From NCBI GenBank assembly GCA_001898465.1, contig MKTX01000004.1:142622-206621 (forward strand): a stretch of DNA of 64,000 nt, written 5' to 3'. The translations under genes were made by a program, and so were the position numbers. Source of the stretch: Sphingobacteriales bacterium 39-19. GTDB taxonomy: Bacteria > Bacteroidota > Bacteroidia > Chitinophagales > Chitinophagaceae. Shown here one piece after another: positions 46,618 to 55,941 of the stretch. How positions within the stretch are numbered: position 1 is the stretch's first letter; every line of letters begins with the position of its first letter. The notes under the pieces were generated by a model that saw nothing but the letters and a program-made list of their open reading frames with translations, had not been told where the DNA came from and ran no database searches.

Positions 46618-47103
46618 TTAAAGAAATGAACTTAATTCTGCTATTTTTTTATCAATAGCTTCAAAATCAGGTAGATCTCCGGCATTTTCAAGCACTTCTG
46701 CATACTGAACCAGCCCTTTTTTATCAATTAAGAAAGCCGATCTCTTACTTACTCCTTTCATATCCATGGGCGTAAAACTTTCATAAATACATCCATAAGC
46801 GGTAGATACCGTCTTATTAAAATCACTCAATAACGGGAATTGATAATGCTGTTCTTCCTTAAATTTCTGTAGGCTGAAAACCGAATCTACAGAAATCCCA
46901 ATCACTTGTAAATGATCGGTGTTATAATGGTTGTACTGATCCCTTATGCTACAAAGCTCTTTGGTACAAACACCCGTAAATGCCATGGGGAAAAACAGTA
47001 TCAATATATTTTTTTTACCTTCCCATTCACTTAAGGTAAAAGTTTGCTTTTCGGTATCGTAAAGTGTAAAATCCGGCGCTTTTTGTCCTACTTTAATATG
47101 CAT
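46618..47103 (-). CDS. Peroxiredoxin (AhpC/TSA family, AhpE/BCP-like)
   Basis: About 161 residues from ATG 47103 (MHIKVGQKAPDFTLYD). Thioredoxin fold that reduces peroxides. Peroxidatic Cys lies in FPMAFTGVCTKELCSIRD. A further Cys (AYGCIYE) might resolve it. The frame is open to 47235, but that start lies upstream of a TATCTTTG promoter box at 47133-47140 and gives a hydrophobic leader not typical of the family. It is monocistronic. Confidence 0.92.
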   Translation of the reverse strand: MHIKVGQKAPDFTLYDTEKQTFTLSEWEGKKNILILFFPMAFTGVCTKELCSIRDQYNHYNTDHLQVIGISVDSVFSLQKFKEEQHYQFPLLSDFNKTVSTAYGCIYESFTPMDMKGVSKRSAFLIDKKGLVQYAEVLENAGDLPDFEAIDKKIAELSSFL

Positions 47104-47132
47104 ATAATTTAATTTCGATTCGTTTAATAGCC

Positions 47133-47140
47133 CAAAGATA
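47133..47140 (-). promoter_or_regulatory. -7 box of the peroxiredoxin gene
   Basis: Minus-strand TATCTTTG matches TAnnTTTG and lies 30 nt upstream of the ATG at 47103. Confidence 0.55.
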
Positions 47141-47164
47141 ACACAAAACAAGAGGAGATATAAA

Positions 47165-47190
47165 ACAGAAGGCCCTGCTTTCGCAGAGCC
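47165..47190 (-). terminator. Hairpin terminator with GAAA tetraloop
   Basis: Minus-strand GGCTCTGC, GAAA loop, GCAGGGCC (47183-47190 and 47171-47178) form an 8-bp stem with one G-U pair, followed by TTCTGTTTTAT. It is some 270 nt downstream of the lipoprotein stop and just upstream of the peroxiredoxin promoter. Confidence 0.7.
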
Positions 47191-47457
47191 CCTGTTATCC
47201 AAACAATCCATAAAAACAAATCTTGGGCATATCATGTGTGTGACAGCCGGATTGCTGAAAATTTATAATAAATAAATATGGGGATGAGAAGTTATAATAC
47301 GATGTAAGATAAAAACATGTTGTATAACTTTCGATACCATGCAATGAATTTTAGGTGTTCAATGAAAGGATTATAACAATAGGTTGCAGGTATTAAACGC
47401 AGAAAAACGGATATTATTTTAAGTTCTGAGTTCTTTGTTATCCACAGTTGGTGATAA

Positions 47458-47946
47458 CTAAAGCCTTCGCATATATACTTTAGTAAGCGCCAGACTACCC
47501 CAGGGTGAAATTTTCATCACGGGGATATTTTTTTCAATAAATCGCCAATCCCGGTTAAAAAATACATACCGGTTTAACAGGGCAGGTTGGTTAATTTGAA
47601 TATTTAATTTTCCATAATCTTCTGAAGTATGCCAGGAACCTGTATAGACACTATCGGCATTAAAACCCTTCATAGGCCCATCTTCCAGCGTATTTTTATA
47701 TAAAATAAATGTATCCCTTGCAAAGCGGGCTGTAATATCTATCCCATTTTCATAAGCGGAGTCCACCACAAAATTCCGGTTTAAAATATTCGCTTCAAAA
47801 TATTGGGCGGCCAGGGTAATTTGTTCGCCAGTAAGCGGGTCCTTTTTTTTACAACTTCCCAGGTATAAAATGGTAAGTGCAAAAATTATAGCAATCAGCA
47901 GGCGCCATTTAAAAACTACTTTTATAAAACGGCTATTATGCGGCAT
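47458..47946 (-). CDS. Lipoprotein of unknown function
   Basis: About 162 residues from ATG 47946 (MPHNSRFIKVVF); an ATG at 47973 would add nine residues. A hydrophobic segment ends in the lipobox LGSC followed by KKKDP, so export and lipidation are likely. The mature part (QYFEANILNRNFVVDSAYENG..., YTGSWHTSEDYGKLNIQI) looks like a small beta-rich, lipocalin-like fold. I recognise no named family. Confidence 0.7.
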   Translation of the reverse strand: MPHNSRFIKVVFKWRLLIAIIFALTILYLGSCKKKDPLTGEQITLAAQYFEANILNRNFVVDSAYENGIDITARFARDTFILYKNTLEDGPMKGFNADSVYTGSWHTSEDYGKLNIQINQPALLNRYVFFNRDWRFIEKNIPVMKISPWGSLALTKVYMRRL

Positions 47947-48138
47947 GTATTCATTTTTATAATCAGGAATCATAAAACTACTATTTCTGTTGCATTTTTT
48001 AATTCTTTTATAACGGCAGCCGGCTTTTTATGTTGTATTCATTTATATAATAATGAATAATAATATTCTTTACCGGGCAGGCAGGTATTTGTGTATGAAA
48101 TGGCTTAATTAACTTAGCAAAATCAAAAAAAAACAATC

Positions 48139-49233
48139 ATGTACATTCAAGATATTATCCGGGTATTAGAAAATACTGCTCCTCCAGCTTTGCAGGAAGA
48201 TTACGATAACACAGGCCTACTTACCGGCCAGGCATCCTGGCCCTGTACCGGCATCCTGGTAAGTTTAGATGTTACCGAAGCAGTACTGAAAGATGCCATA
48301 AAAAAAGGTTGTAACCTGGTAGTTGCCCACCATCCTATTTTATTTAGGGGTATTAAAAAAATAACAGGAAAAAATTATGTGGAACAAACAATCATTAAAG
48401 CCATAAAAAATGATATCGCCATATATGCCATTCATACCAATTTAGACAATGTACTACAAGGTGTAAACAGCGCTATTGCAGAAAAATTAAAATTGAAAAA
48501 TTGTAAGATTTTACAACCCAAGGCCGGCCAATTACAAAAACTGGCGGTTTTTGTACCCCAAACCCATGCAGATAAGGTTTCTAATGCACTTTTTGAAGCG
48601 GGGGCCGGTAATATTGGCCGGTATTCTGAATGTAGCTTTAGCAGTTCCGGAACCGGCAGTTTTAAAGCTGGCGAAGATACCCACCCTTTTACGGGCAAAA
48701 AAGGAGAACGGCATTATGAAGCCGAAACCCGGGTAGAAGTGATTTTTCCGCATTGGAAAGCAGGGCCCGTTTTAAAAGCAATGAAGGCATCGCATCCCTA
48801 TGAAGAAGTGGCATACGACTTATACCCTTTAGCCAATAGTTTCCAGGAAACAGGGAGTGGCCTGGTTGGAATTTTAAATAAACCATTGGAAACCAGCCTT
48901 TTTTTAAAGCAATTAAAGAGTATTTTCAATACTCCTGCCATTCGACATACCCGGATATTAAAGAAAAATATACAAAAAATAGCGGTTTGCGGGGGTGCCG
49001 GTAGCTTTTTAATAAGTACTGCTATAAGTGCCGGCGCCGATGTATTTATTACGGCCGATGTAAAATATCATGAATTTTTTGATGCTGATGATAAACTGGT
49101 ACTTGCCGATATAGGGCATTACGAAAGTGAGCAGTTCACCATTGAACTCCTTTTTGATATTTTGAAGCAAAATTTCCCTAACTTTGCCGTCCTAAAAACT
49201 GCAGTAAACAGCAATCCTGTAAAGTATTTATAA
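48139..49233 (+). CDS. Nif3-like dinuclear metal centre protein
   Basis: 364 residues. Typical Nif3 start YIQDIIRVLENTAPPALQEDYDNTGLL, metal ligands in VAHHPILFRGIKK and AIHTNLDN, and the C-terminal half with VCGGAGSFLISTAISAGADVFITADVKYHEFFDA and DIGHYESEQF. The middle insert of about 110 residues (PII-like) is the longer form of the family. GTP cyclohydrolase I type 2 is a frequent database name, but the reaction is unproven. The next gene on the strand is the zinc-ribbon protein, a pairing common in Bacteroidota. Confidence 0.93.
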   Translation: MYIQDIIRVLENTAPPALQEDYDNTGLLTGQASWPCTGILVSLDVTEAVLKDAIKKGCNLVVAHHPILFRGIKKITGKNYVEQTIIKAIKNDIAIYAIHTNLDNVLQGVNSAIAEKLKLKNCKILQPKAGQLQKLAVFVPQTHADKVSNALFEAGAGNIGRYSECSFSSSGTGSFKAGEDTHPFTGKKGERHYEAETRVEVIFPHWKAGPVLKAMKASHPYEEVAYDLYPLANSFQETGSGLVGILNKPLETSLFLKQLKSIFNTPAIRHTRILKKNIQKIAVCGGAGSFLISTAISAGADVFITADVKYHEFFDADDKLVLADIGHYESEQFTIELLFDILKQNFPNFAVLKTAVNSNPVKYL

Positions 49234-49289
49234 AAAAATACCAGGATAAATTGAAGCTTTCTGTGGTTCAATAATAAATAAAAATTCTT

Positions 49290-50045
49290 ATGTCAAAAGT
49301 TGCAGATTTTTCAGTAGAAGAAAAATTGAGTTCTTTGGTTCGCTTGCAAAAAATAAACAGCAAGTTAGATGAAATACAAATCTTAAAAGGCGAACTTCCT
49401 ATGGAAGTAAAAGACCTTGAAGATGAAATTGAAGGCCTTCATGCCCGCCAGACTCGTATAGAAGAAGAGATCAACGGCATCACTGAATTTATAGAACAAA
49501 AGAAAGAAGCCATTAAAGAAGCCCAGGCGCTCATTAAAAAGTATGAGAAGCAAAGTGATAATGTAAAAAACAACCGTGAGTTTGAGGCCATCAACAAAGA
49601 GATGGAAATGCAGCAACTGGAAGAAAAATTAAATGAGAAACACATTAAGGATGCTACAGAAGAAATTGGGGAAAAAGCAAAGATGCTTGAAATTGCGAAA
49701 AAAGCAGTAACAGCAAAAGAAACAAACCTGGCTGGTAAAAAAAGTGAACTGGAAAAAATAATTGCCGAAACTGAAAAGGAAGAAAAGCACTTTAACAAAC
49801 ATATTAATGAGGCAAGGGAGGAAGTAGATGAGCGCTTACTGGTAAGTTATGACCGGATTCGTCAAAACTACCGGAATGGCCTGGCAGTAGTACCCGTTGA
49901 AAGGGATAGCTGCGGCGGATGTTATCATGCCATTCCACCCCAAAAGCAAAGCGAAATAAAGCTGCGTAAAAAAGTGATGGTATGCGAAAATTGCGGCCGC
50001 ATTTTAGTTGATAAAGAATTAAATGATTCTATTGTAGTAAAATAA
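49290..50045 (+). CDS. Coiled-coil protein with C4 zinc ribbon (DUF164/CT398-like)
   Basis: 251 residues. Residues 10-185 are nearly all charged heptads (long coiled-coil hairpin). The C-terminal part has CGGCYHAIPPQ and CENCGRILV, two CxxC knuckles of a zinc ribbon. Similar proteins are often next to nif3 and have been suggested to be nucleic acid or secretion-related; function is unproven. It ends at a strong terminator. Confidence 0.9.
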   Translation: MSKVADFSVEEKLSSLVRLQKINSKLDEIQILKGELPMEVKDLEDEIEGLHARQTRIEEEINGITEFIEQKKEAIKEAQALIKKYEKQSDNVKNNREFEAINKEMEMQQLEEKLNEKHIKDATEEIGEKAKMLEIAKKAVTAKETNLAGKKSELEKIIAETEKEEKHFNKHINEAREEVDERLLVSYDRIRQNYRNGLAVVPVERDSCGGCYHAIPPQKQSEIKLRKKVMVCENCGRILVDKELNDSIVVK

Positions 50046-50066
50046 ATTTTATATACGCATATCTTT

Positions 50067-50090
50067 AAAACCCGCCTTGCAGCGGGTTTT
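50067..50090 (+). terminator. Terminator after the nif3-zinc ribbon pair
   Basis: AAAACCCGC (50067-50075) and GCGGGTTTT (50082-50090) form a 9-bp stem with a 6-nt loop ending in T4. It begins 21 nt after the stop. Confidence 0.85.
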
Positions 50091-50135
50091 GCTATTTTAT
50101 ACCGCATGGCTTCTTTATTTTTAAGATATACTTTG

Positions 50136-50143
50136 TAACTTTG
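50136..50143 (+). promoter_or_regulatory. -7 box of the YebC gene
   Basis: TAACTTTG matches TAnnTTTG and lies 31 nt upstream of the ATG at 50175. It is placed after the upstream terminator, so YebC has its own promoter. Confidence 0.55.
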
Positions 50144-50174
50144 CCAGCCTGAAATTATCATACACAACTTTATT

Positions 50175-50888
50175 ATGGGAAGGATATTTGAAGTAAGAAA
50201 AAGTACCATGTTTGCCCGGTGGGACAGAATGGCCAAGCAGTTTACCCGTATTGGAAAAGAAATTGCTATTGCAGTAAAAGCTGCGGGCCCGGACCCTGAC
50301 AATAATCCAGCCTTACGCCGTTGCATCCTGAATGCCAAAAGTGTGAATATGCCCAAAGACCGGGTGGAAGCCGCAATCAAGCGGGCCATGGGCAAGGATA
50401 TCAGTAATTACGAAGAACATACTTATGAAGGCTATGCGCCCCATGGGGTAGCCGTTTTAGTAGAAACTGCAACCGATAATACCACACGTACCGTAGCCAA
50501 TGTTCGCATGCATTTTACCCGCAGTGGCGGCTCCTTAGGAACCAGTGGGAGTGTTGCTTTTGGATTTACACGCATGGGCGAGTTTAAAATAAAAAGCACC
50601 CCCACCCTTAATTTAGAAGACCTGGAACTGGAATTAATTGACTATGGTTTGGAAGAAATTGGTGAAGATGAAGAAGGGAATATTATCATCCGTACATCTT
50701 TTAATGAGTTTGGCCACATGAGTAAAGCGCTGGAAGAAAAAGGTATCGCCATAGAAAGCGCCGAGCTTACCCGCATACCTGCAAATACCGTAGAGCTCCC
50801 GGAAGAGCAGGCCCAGGAAGTATTAAAATTAGTTGACAACCTGGAGCAGGATGAAGATGTACAAAAGGTATATCACAATTTAAAATAA
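50175..50888 (+). CDS. YebC/PmpR (TACO1) family protein
   Basis: 237 residues. The N-terminus differs slightly from the usual AGHSKW ([30 protein letters not shown]), but the rest is typical: [59 protein letters not shown], and the domain 3 end. Family members were described as transcription regulators and more recently as factors easing ribosome stalling at proline stretches. Which applies here is unknown. Confidence 0.94.
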   Translation: MGRIFEVRKSTMFARWDRMAKQFTRIGKEIAIAVKAAGPDPDNNPALRRCILNAKSVNMPKDRVEAAIKRAMGKDISNYEEHTYEGYAPHGVAVLVETATDNTTRTVANVRMHFTRSGGSLGTSGSVAFGFTRMGEFKIKSTPTLNLEDLELELIDYGLEEIGEDEEGNIIIRTSFNEFGHMSKALEEKGIAIESAELTRIPANTVELPEEQAQEVLKLVDNLEQDEDVQKVYHNLK

Positions 50889-50992
50889 CTTTACGGTTTG
50901 CAAAATCTTTCAGGATGGTTTATTCAGTTGTACTTAGCCAAAATCATTTCTGCATTAAGAGGTAACCCAATTTTTTAAATAACAGGTATGTT

Positions 50993-51667
50993 TTATGATT
51001 TCTTCTTTTTGTTAACATAATGCTCCTCATAAAAATGCGTATGAAAATTATTAAGCTTAAGCAACAGGTTTATTAATGTTTCCTGTTCTTTCTGAGTTAA
51101 ATCACCAGCAATATTTGGCTTTATTTGAGCTAAAATTTTATAACTAGTTAATAAAAGATTTTTCCCTTTTTGGGTTATTTGCAACTGGCTCGCCCGTTTA
51201 TCATTTTCGTCTTTTACCTGAATGATAAGGCCTTTGTTGATAAAACGTTTTAATATATCAACTACCGTAGAGAAATCCATTAAGGATTCGTTACTTAATT
51301 CAGATTTATTAATATTCTTTACCCTATCAATCATTTGCAGGAGCCGAAATTCTTCCAGGCTGCTCAAATCTATTTCCTGGAATGGTTGTTTTGCATAATT
51401 CTTGACAAATAAATTCATTCTTGCAATTAAATGACCCATTACCGCCCTGTTGGCTAAATCCGGAATTTTCTCTTTTTCATCCATGTTATCAACCTGGGCC
51501 ACAATAAAATCTTCCTGTTCTGATTGATTGGCAACCAATTTATTTTCATGTAATAGTATCCAATTGGCAAAATTTTTTAAATCTCCGTCCTTTTTTAGTT
51601 CACGAAAATCCTTCCACTTAGATAATACCAGAATTATATCATCGTAGCATTCCGTCATGTTAAGCAA
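50993..51667 (-). CDS. MarR-family winged-helix regulator
   Basis: 224 residues. The N-terminal 70 residues are variable; the rest has MarR features: LSSLEEFRLLQMI, the recognition region ELSNESLMDFSTVVDILKRFINKGLI, a wing DENDKRASQLQITQKGKNLL, and dimerisation helices at both ends. It would bind DNA as a dimer and respond to a small molecule. It follows the fasciclin gene but is separated by a terminator, so the target is not obvious. Confidence 0.85.
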   Translation of the reverse strand: MLNMTECYDDIILVLSKWKDFRELKKDGDLKNFANWILLHENKLVANQSEQEDFIVAQVDNMDEKEKIPDLANRAVMGHLIARMNLFVKNYAKQPFQEIDLSSLEEFRLLQMIDRVKNINKSELSNESLMDFSTVVDILKRFINKGLIIQVKDENDKRASQLQITQKGKNLLLTSYKILAQIKPNIAGDLTQKEQETLINLLLKLNNFHTHFYEEHYVNKKKKS

Positions 51668-51733
51668 AATGTTTGGTAAGTATTAAACAAAGTACCAAGT
51701 TAAGAAGATTTGACTTTAATAGCGTAAAGGTTA

Positions 51734-51763
51734 AAAACCGTACCGAAATTTCGATACGGTTTT
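51734..51763 (-). terminator. Terminator between fasciclin and MarR genes
   Basis: AAAACCGTA (51734-51742) and TACGGTTTT (51755-51763) form a 9-bp stem, extended inside by GAAATTTC after a small internal loop. Runs of A and T on both sides allow it to work in either direction. It lies 58 nt after the fasciclin stop. Confidence 0.8.
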
Positions 51764-51820
51764 CTCATGCGTATTTAACCTCTTAACTGGTTAAAGATTT
51801 CATAGAATAGGATTCTTATT

Positions 51821-52750
51821 CTATGGCAATAAAACCTGGTCAATCAAATGAATTACACCATTACCAGCAACAATGTTGGTAGCTGTAATATTAGATGCAG
51901 ATGCGTTGCTATTGCCTTTAACAGTGGCACCTGAAGTAAGACCAATTGTAACTTTTCCGCCATTTAACGTGGTAACTTGTTCTCCATTGGTTAGATCAGA
52001 TGAGAAAACCCTGGCACCAATTACATGGTAAGTAAGAATATTTACCAGCGTGGCGGGATCTGCAGTTTGAATCGATTCAATAGTTGGAAAACCGGCAGCC
52101 TGGAAGGCAGTATTTGTTGGTGCAAATACAGTTAATGGGCCCGCACCTGATAATGCACCTTGTAAATTTGCTCTTATAACCGCAGCAACAAGGAAAGAAA
52201 GATTAGGATTTGCCTGTGCCATTTCAACAATATTTCCAGCAGGCGGCATCAATACATTTCCAATAACATGAATAACGCCATTACTTGCATTCACATCGGC
52301 AGTAATTACCTTGATACCATTTATAAATACAGCATTTGCATTTTTAGTAACGTACACTGTTCCTCCATTGGCAGTTGTTACTGCGGCATTAGGACCCACA
52401 GGTACCTGTGAAGCCATAATTTTGGAAGGGATGGTGTGATAAAGTAATATGGCCTTTGCCTGGTCGGCCGTTAAACCCGCAAGAACAGAAGAAGTAATAC
52501 CGGAAGCTGTAAATGCAGCATTATTTGGTGCAAAAACAGTAAATGGACCTGTGCTGCCTAAGGTAGAGGCCAATCCGGCTTTTGTTACTGCACTATTCAA
52601 GGTCGAAAAATCCGAAGTGGAAGAAACAATACCATTTATAGTATTGTCCGCAACAATGGTTTTATCTTTTTTGCAAGCACTAAATGATACCAGGAGAATT
52701 AGTGCGCCAAAGAAGAATGTTGACCGCATTAAGTTCAAACGTTGTTTCAT
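51821..52750 (-). CDS. Lipoprotein with two fasciclin (FAS1) domains
   Basis: 309 residues. Signal sequence with lipobox VSFSAC (about residue 26), then FAS1 domain 1 (about 38-170) and domain 2 (about 172-309). Each has the FAS1 blocks: GPFTVFAPNNAAFTA and LLYHTIPSK in the first, GPLTVFAPTNTAFQA and LTYHVIGAR in the second, both ending in NGVIHVI or NGVIHLID. FAS1 domains mediate adhesion in surface proteins. A TATATTTG box lies 45 nt upstream. Confidence 0.93.
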   Translation of the reverse strand: MKQRLNLMRSTFFFGALILLVSFSACKKDKTIVADNTINGIVSSTSDFSTLNSAVTKAGLASTLGSTGPFTVFAPNNAAFTASGITSSVLAGLTADQAKAILLYHTIPSKIMASQVPVGPNAAVTTANGGTVYVTKNANAVFINGIKVITADVNASNGVIHVIGNVLMPPAGNIVEMAQANPNLSFLVAAVIRANLQGALSGAGPLTVFAPTNTAFQAAGFPTIESIQTADPATLVNILTYHVIGARVFSSDLTNGEQVTTLNGGKVTIGLTSGATVKGNSNASASNITATNIVAGNGVIHLIDQVLLP

Positions 52751-52794
52751 AATTTTTTTTTAAGAGGTTTTAAATAATATTTTAAAATGAAATG

Positions 52795-52802
52795 CAAATA
52801 TA
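52795..52802 (-). promoter_or_regulatory. -7 box of the fasciclin gene
   Basis: Minus-strand TATATTTG matches TAnnTTTG, 45 nt upstream of the ATG at 52750. Confidence 0.5.
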
Positions 52803-52985
52803 ACGTATCCGATATAATTACCAAATATTTTATTATGTATTCGTTATTTTATTTAATATAGGACCTGTTTATCACTTATAAATTACTGATTTATAAATGG
52901 TTAAATTTATATAAAAATATAATCTTTTATTTTTAAAATTTACTTTAAAAGAACAAGAAGGAGAAATTAAATACTTTAAATAAGC

Positions 52986-53390
52986 TTAACTACCTCTATA
53001 GGTAGAGTATCCATATGGAGAAAGAGTTATAGGTACATGGAAGTGATCGTATCCTTGGATACGAAAAACTACTTCTATAAAGGGATAAAATGTTTCTGCT
53101 TTATCACGTTTGAAATAATCAGCCACCTTAAAAATCAGTTTATAAATACCTTCATTGTTCTTATCCTTTTGTAAAAACTCACCTATTCTTCCATTACTAT
53201 CTGTTTCTTTTTTATCCATAAAAGTCCATGTGTTATCCTGTTCATTTAATTTCTCTAATTCTACAGTAACGCCCGTGGCAGGCATCCCTTTTCCTATATC
53301 AAGAATATGCGTAGATAGTTGCCAGGTATTAGCTTGTGCTTGAATGTGAGAAGTTGTAAAAATAAATAAGAGGGTAATAATGTATTTCAT
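52986..53390 (-). CDS. 5-hydroxyisourate hydrolase (transthyretin-like), exported
   Basis: About 134 residues from ATG 53390 (MKYIITLLFIFTTSHIQAQ). Signal peptide 1-19. The mature part has the HIUase start LSTHILDIGKGMPATGV and end HFHVPITLSPYGYSTYRGS; the terminal YRGS tetrapeptide distinguishes the hydrolase from transthyretin. The catalytic His in THILD and the HVP His are present. It hydrolyses 5-hydroxyisourate in urate breakdown. The long frame from 53474 overlaps the upstream receptor and lacks a signal sequence, so the shorter start is preferred. It lies 61 nt after the receptor stop. Confidence 0.93.
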   Translation of the reverse strand: MKYIITLLFIFTTSHIQAQANTWQLSTHILDIGKGMPATGVTVELEKLNEQDNTWTFMDKKETDSNGRIGEFLQKDKNNEGIYKLIFKVADYFKRDKAETFYPFIEVVFRIQGYDHFHVPITLSPYGYSTYRGS

Positions 53391-53451
53391 GATTGTGTAG
53401 TCAGGTTGCAAGAATTGGTTTAAAGTTATTTTAGAAAATGCGTATTTTGAT

Positions 53452-55845
53452 TTAAAATTCAAAAGAGAATCCAATGGAGGGCAACAAATTACCTGAGCTT
53501 GTATTTAAGATGTATGGAATAGCATTGGCGCCATCTTTTCGTAAAGGTTCACCATCTGTTGTTGCAAACCCGCTATTATCCATAGTACGAACAAATGTAT
53601 ATTTGGGAAGATCGGGATATTTTTGCATGAATACATTTTGTAAATCCAGGTAAAAATTAAGTGTTGCTTTTCGGAAATTAATCCGCTTATCAATTCGAAG
53701 ATCGAGTTGGCTGTACGCAGGTAATCGTTCAGTATTCAAGCGGGAGTAATCCAGTTCGCCTGTACCTTTTACAATATAATTCTGTTGAGATAATGCCAGA
53801 TCAAAAGGCGTGTAAGGAGTCCCCCCGGCCAGCCTGTATTTTAATCCTAAATCTATCTGCCCTGGTAGTTTATAACCAATGGTGGTAGAAAATAAATGTT
53901 TTACATCCCATGAGGAGGGAATATATTTTTTGTCAATTCCTGAGAATTCACTCCGGATAAAAGAATAACTGGCTACATAAAAAATATGATTGATGAGTTT
54001 TTGCTGAGCATACAACTCAAAGCCATAGGTTTTTCCCAAACCGGTACTTAATAATTTTTCACTTCCTATAGATCCGTATTCATTGCCCAGGTTAGCGAGT
54101 GAAACCCCCGTTTGCTGCGATACCGGGTAATGAGCATATTTTTTATAAAACCCTTCTACAGTAAAACGAAGTGAATTTTTGGGTAGATATTGTATGCCTG
54201 CCACGTAATGTGAAGACTGGATATAGCTCATACTTTTATTTACAAATATTCCATTCATGCCTTTATAACCTAAAGCAGTATAAGTGGGTATTTTAAAATA
54301 AGTACCTGCTGAAGCGGTAATATCAAATTGAGGATTCACATGATATGCAAAAGAAATTCTGGGAGAAAATGTTTTTAAAAGATTAGCTCCCCCAGTCGTA
54401 AAAGAGTTCATATCTGTGCGGGTTCCGGCAGAGATCAATAATTTATCATGAAAAACATTTTTAGCGATTTCTGCAAAAGCCCCATACTTCCAAAAATGAA
54501 TTTCACTATTGAATTGTATGTTCCCGGTGGGGCTTGTTTTGGTAAATATTTTTCCATTATAACCTACATATTCAACAGAAAAACCGGCACTCCATTTCCA
54601 ACCATTAACAAATTTGTTGATATCCCATCGCAGCTTATTCTCAATTTCATTGGACCGTACTGACATGGTGCGTTGGCTATCAACCCGATTTTCATCTTCA
54701 AATTTATCAATGTTGTTGGTAAACATATTCCTGCTTATAATATAATTAATATACCCATTTTTAATTCTTTGGTTAAGATTAAATCCCACGGTATAATTCC
54801 ATTGATTAATATAGGGTGAAGAGCGGAGCACATATATATTTTCTGCAGATGCTTTCTTAGGTGCGGCAAAATGGAAATCATCAATACCGCCAAGACCAAT
54901 GGATGTAAGGGTTATTTTTTTATTGAATTTATGGGTAACCTTGTATTGAAAATCATAAAAATTTGGCCGGATCGGTAAATCTATTAATTTAGAAAGAAGA
55001 TCCAGGTAAGATTTTCTTGCAGAAGCTAAAAAGGTAGTTTTCTTTGATAAAGGTCCTTCCAGTGTGAAAACTGATTCCGTTGCACTTACCCGAATATTTC
55101 CAGACAGTCGCTCGGGGTTGCCATCTCTTTGTTTAATTATAAAAGTGGAAGCCAGCGCATTATCATAACGTGCATCAAATGCAGATGAACTGAGTTTTAA
55201 GCTTTTTATAAAAGACACATTTAATAATCCCTGCGCCCCACCGGAACTTCCCTGTGTTTGAAAATGATTTAAAACAGGGATTTCAATTCCATCGAGGTAG
55301 TATACATTTTCATTAGGAGCGCCCCCTCTCACAATAATATCATTACGATCACCGGTTCCATTACTGATTCCCACACCGGGTAAAGTTTGCACTACTTTCG
55401 ATACATCAAAATTCCCACCGGGGTTACTCTTAATTTCTTCTGTAGTCAATTGCTGAACAGACAGGGGTGTAACCATATCAGCCGCTATAGCGGTTTTATT
55501 GGGGTTCAAATTAATCACCACTTCATCCAGCCGTGACACTTCAGGTATCATTTCAAAATTCACAATTTGAGAATTACCGGTAGTAAGCACAATATTATAT
55601 TTTGTTAATGTCTTATAGCCACTAGAGCTCGCTTTTACATTAAATGTTCCTACCGGTAAAATTAATTTATAATTTCCCAGGGAATCCGTTATCGTTGTAC
55701 CCATCCCATTGCCCATGGTAATCGTAACACCAGGAAGGGCCTCCATTGTAAATTGGTCTGTAACAGTACCTACAATCACTCCCCTTTTTTGAGCTGATAC
55801 AGTAAGATTGCATAAAAAAAGTAAAAGCATGTATATATATCTCAT
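53452..55845 (-). CDS. TonB-dependent receptor
   Basis: About 797 residues from ATG 55845 (MRYIYMLLLFLCNLTVSAQ). Signal peptide, a carboxypeptidase-regulatory-like domain (GTVTDQFTMEALPGVTITMG), a plug (NPGGNFDVSKVVQTLPGVG, DIIVRGGAPNENVYYLDGIEIP), then a barrel ending in SIGFSFEF. Outer-membrane importer of unknown ligand. A TATCTTTG box at 55875 lies 30 nt upstream of this start and only 9 nt before the alternative 55866. It is followed by the exported hydroxyisourate hydrolase gene on the same strand. Confidence 0.93.
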   Translation of the reverse strand: MRYIYMLLLFLCNLTVSAQKRGVIVGTVTDQFTMEALPGVTITMGNGMGTTITDSLGNYKLILPVGTFNVKASSSGYKTLTKYNIVLTTGNSQIVNFEMIPEVSRLDEVVINLNPNKTAIAADMVTPLSVQQLTTEEIKSNPGGNFDVSKVVQTLPGVGISNGTGDRNDIIVRGGAPNENVYYLDGIEIPVLNHFQTQGSSGGAQGLLNVSFIKSLKLSSSAFDARYDNALASTFIIKQRDGNPERLSGNIRVSATESVFTLEGPLSKKTTFLASARKSYLDLLSKLIDLPIRPNFYDFQYKVTHKFNKKITLTSIGLGGIDDFHFAAPKKASAENIYVLRSSPYINQWNYTVGFNLNQRIKNGYINYIISRNMFTNNIDKFEDENRVDSQRTMSVRSNEIENKLRWDINKFVNGWKWSAGFSVEYVGYNGKIFTKTSPTGNIQFNSEIHFWKYGAFAEIAKNVFHDKLLISAGTRTDMNSFTTGGANLLKTFSPRISFAYHVNPQFDITASAGTYFKIPTYTALGYKGMNGIFVNKSMSYIQSSHYVAGIQYLPKNSLRFTVEGFYKKYAHYPVSQQTGVSLANLGNEYGSIGSEKLLSTGLGKTYGFELYAQQKLINHIFYVASYSFIRSEFSGIDKKYIPSSWDVKHLFSTTIGYKLPGQIDLGLKYRLAGGTPYTPFDLALSQQNYIVKGTGELDYSRLNTERLPAYSQLDLRIDKRINFRKATLNFYLDLQNVFMQKYPDLPKYTFVRTMDNSGFATTDGEPLRKDGANAIPYILNTSSGNLLPSIGFSFEF

Positions 55846-55874
55846 ATACTGCAAGATAAATAACATATTGAAAG

Positions 55875-55882
55875 CAAAGATA
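55875..55882 (-). promoter_or_regulatory. -7 box of the receptor-hydrolase pair
   Basis: Minus-strand TATCTTTG matches TAnnTTTG, 30 nt upstream of the receptor ATG at 55845. Confidence 0.5.
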
Positions 55883-55927
55883 TTTGAGTGAAAAGCGCAT
55901 AGAAGAATTCACATTTTTTAACGACCC

Positions 55928-55941
55928 ATGATATATATCAT
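55928..55941. repeat. Perfect AT palindrome in the receptor-usp intergenic region
   Basis: ATGATATATATCAT is a 14-bp perfect palindrome in the 248-bp gap between divergent receptor and stress-protein genes. It could be an operator for either, but AT-rich palindromes also arise by chance. Confidence 0.35.

Larger units (their letters stand above)
47104..47457. other. 354-bp intergenic region with promoter, terminator and unexplained sequence
   Basis: From right to left on the minus strand it holds some 265 nt without ORF after the lipoprotein stop, then the terminator at 47165-47190, then the peroxiredoxin promoter at 47133-47140. The long stretch before the terminator might be a 3' UTR or a small RNA. 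No known RNA family was recognised. Confidence 0.4.

Noticed and set aside
46618..47235. Longer start for the peroxiredoxin at 47235
   Set aside because: It lies upstream of the promoter box and the terminator hairpin at 47165-47190, and the added residues are not family-like.
52986..53474. Longer start for the hydroxyisourate hydrolase at 53474
   Set aside because: It would overlap the upstream receptor by 23 bases and hide the clear signal peptide that starts at 53390.
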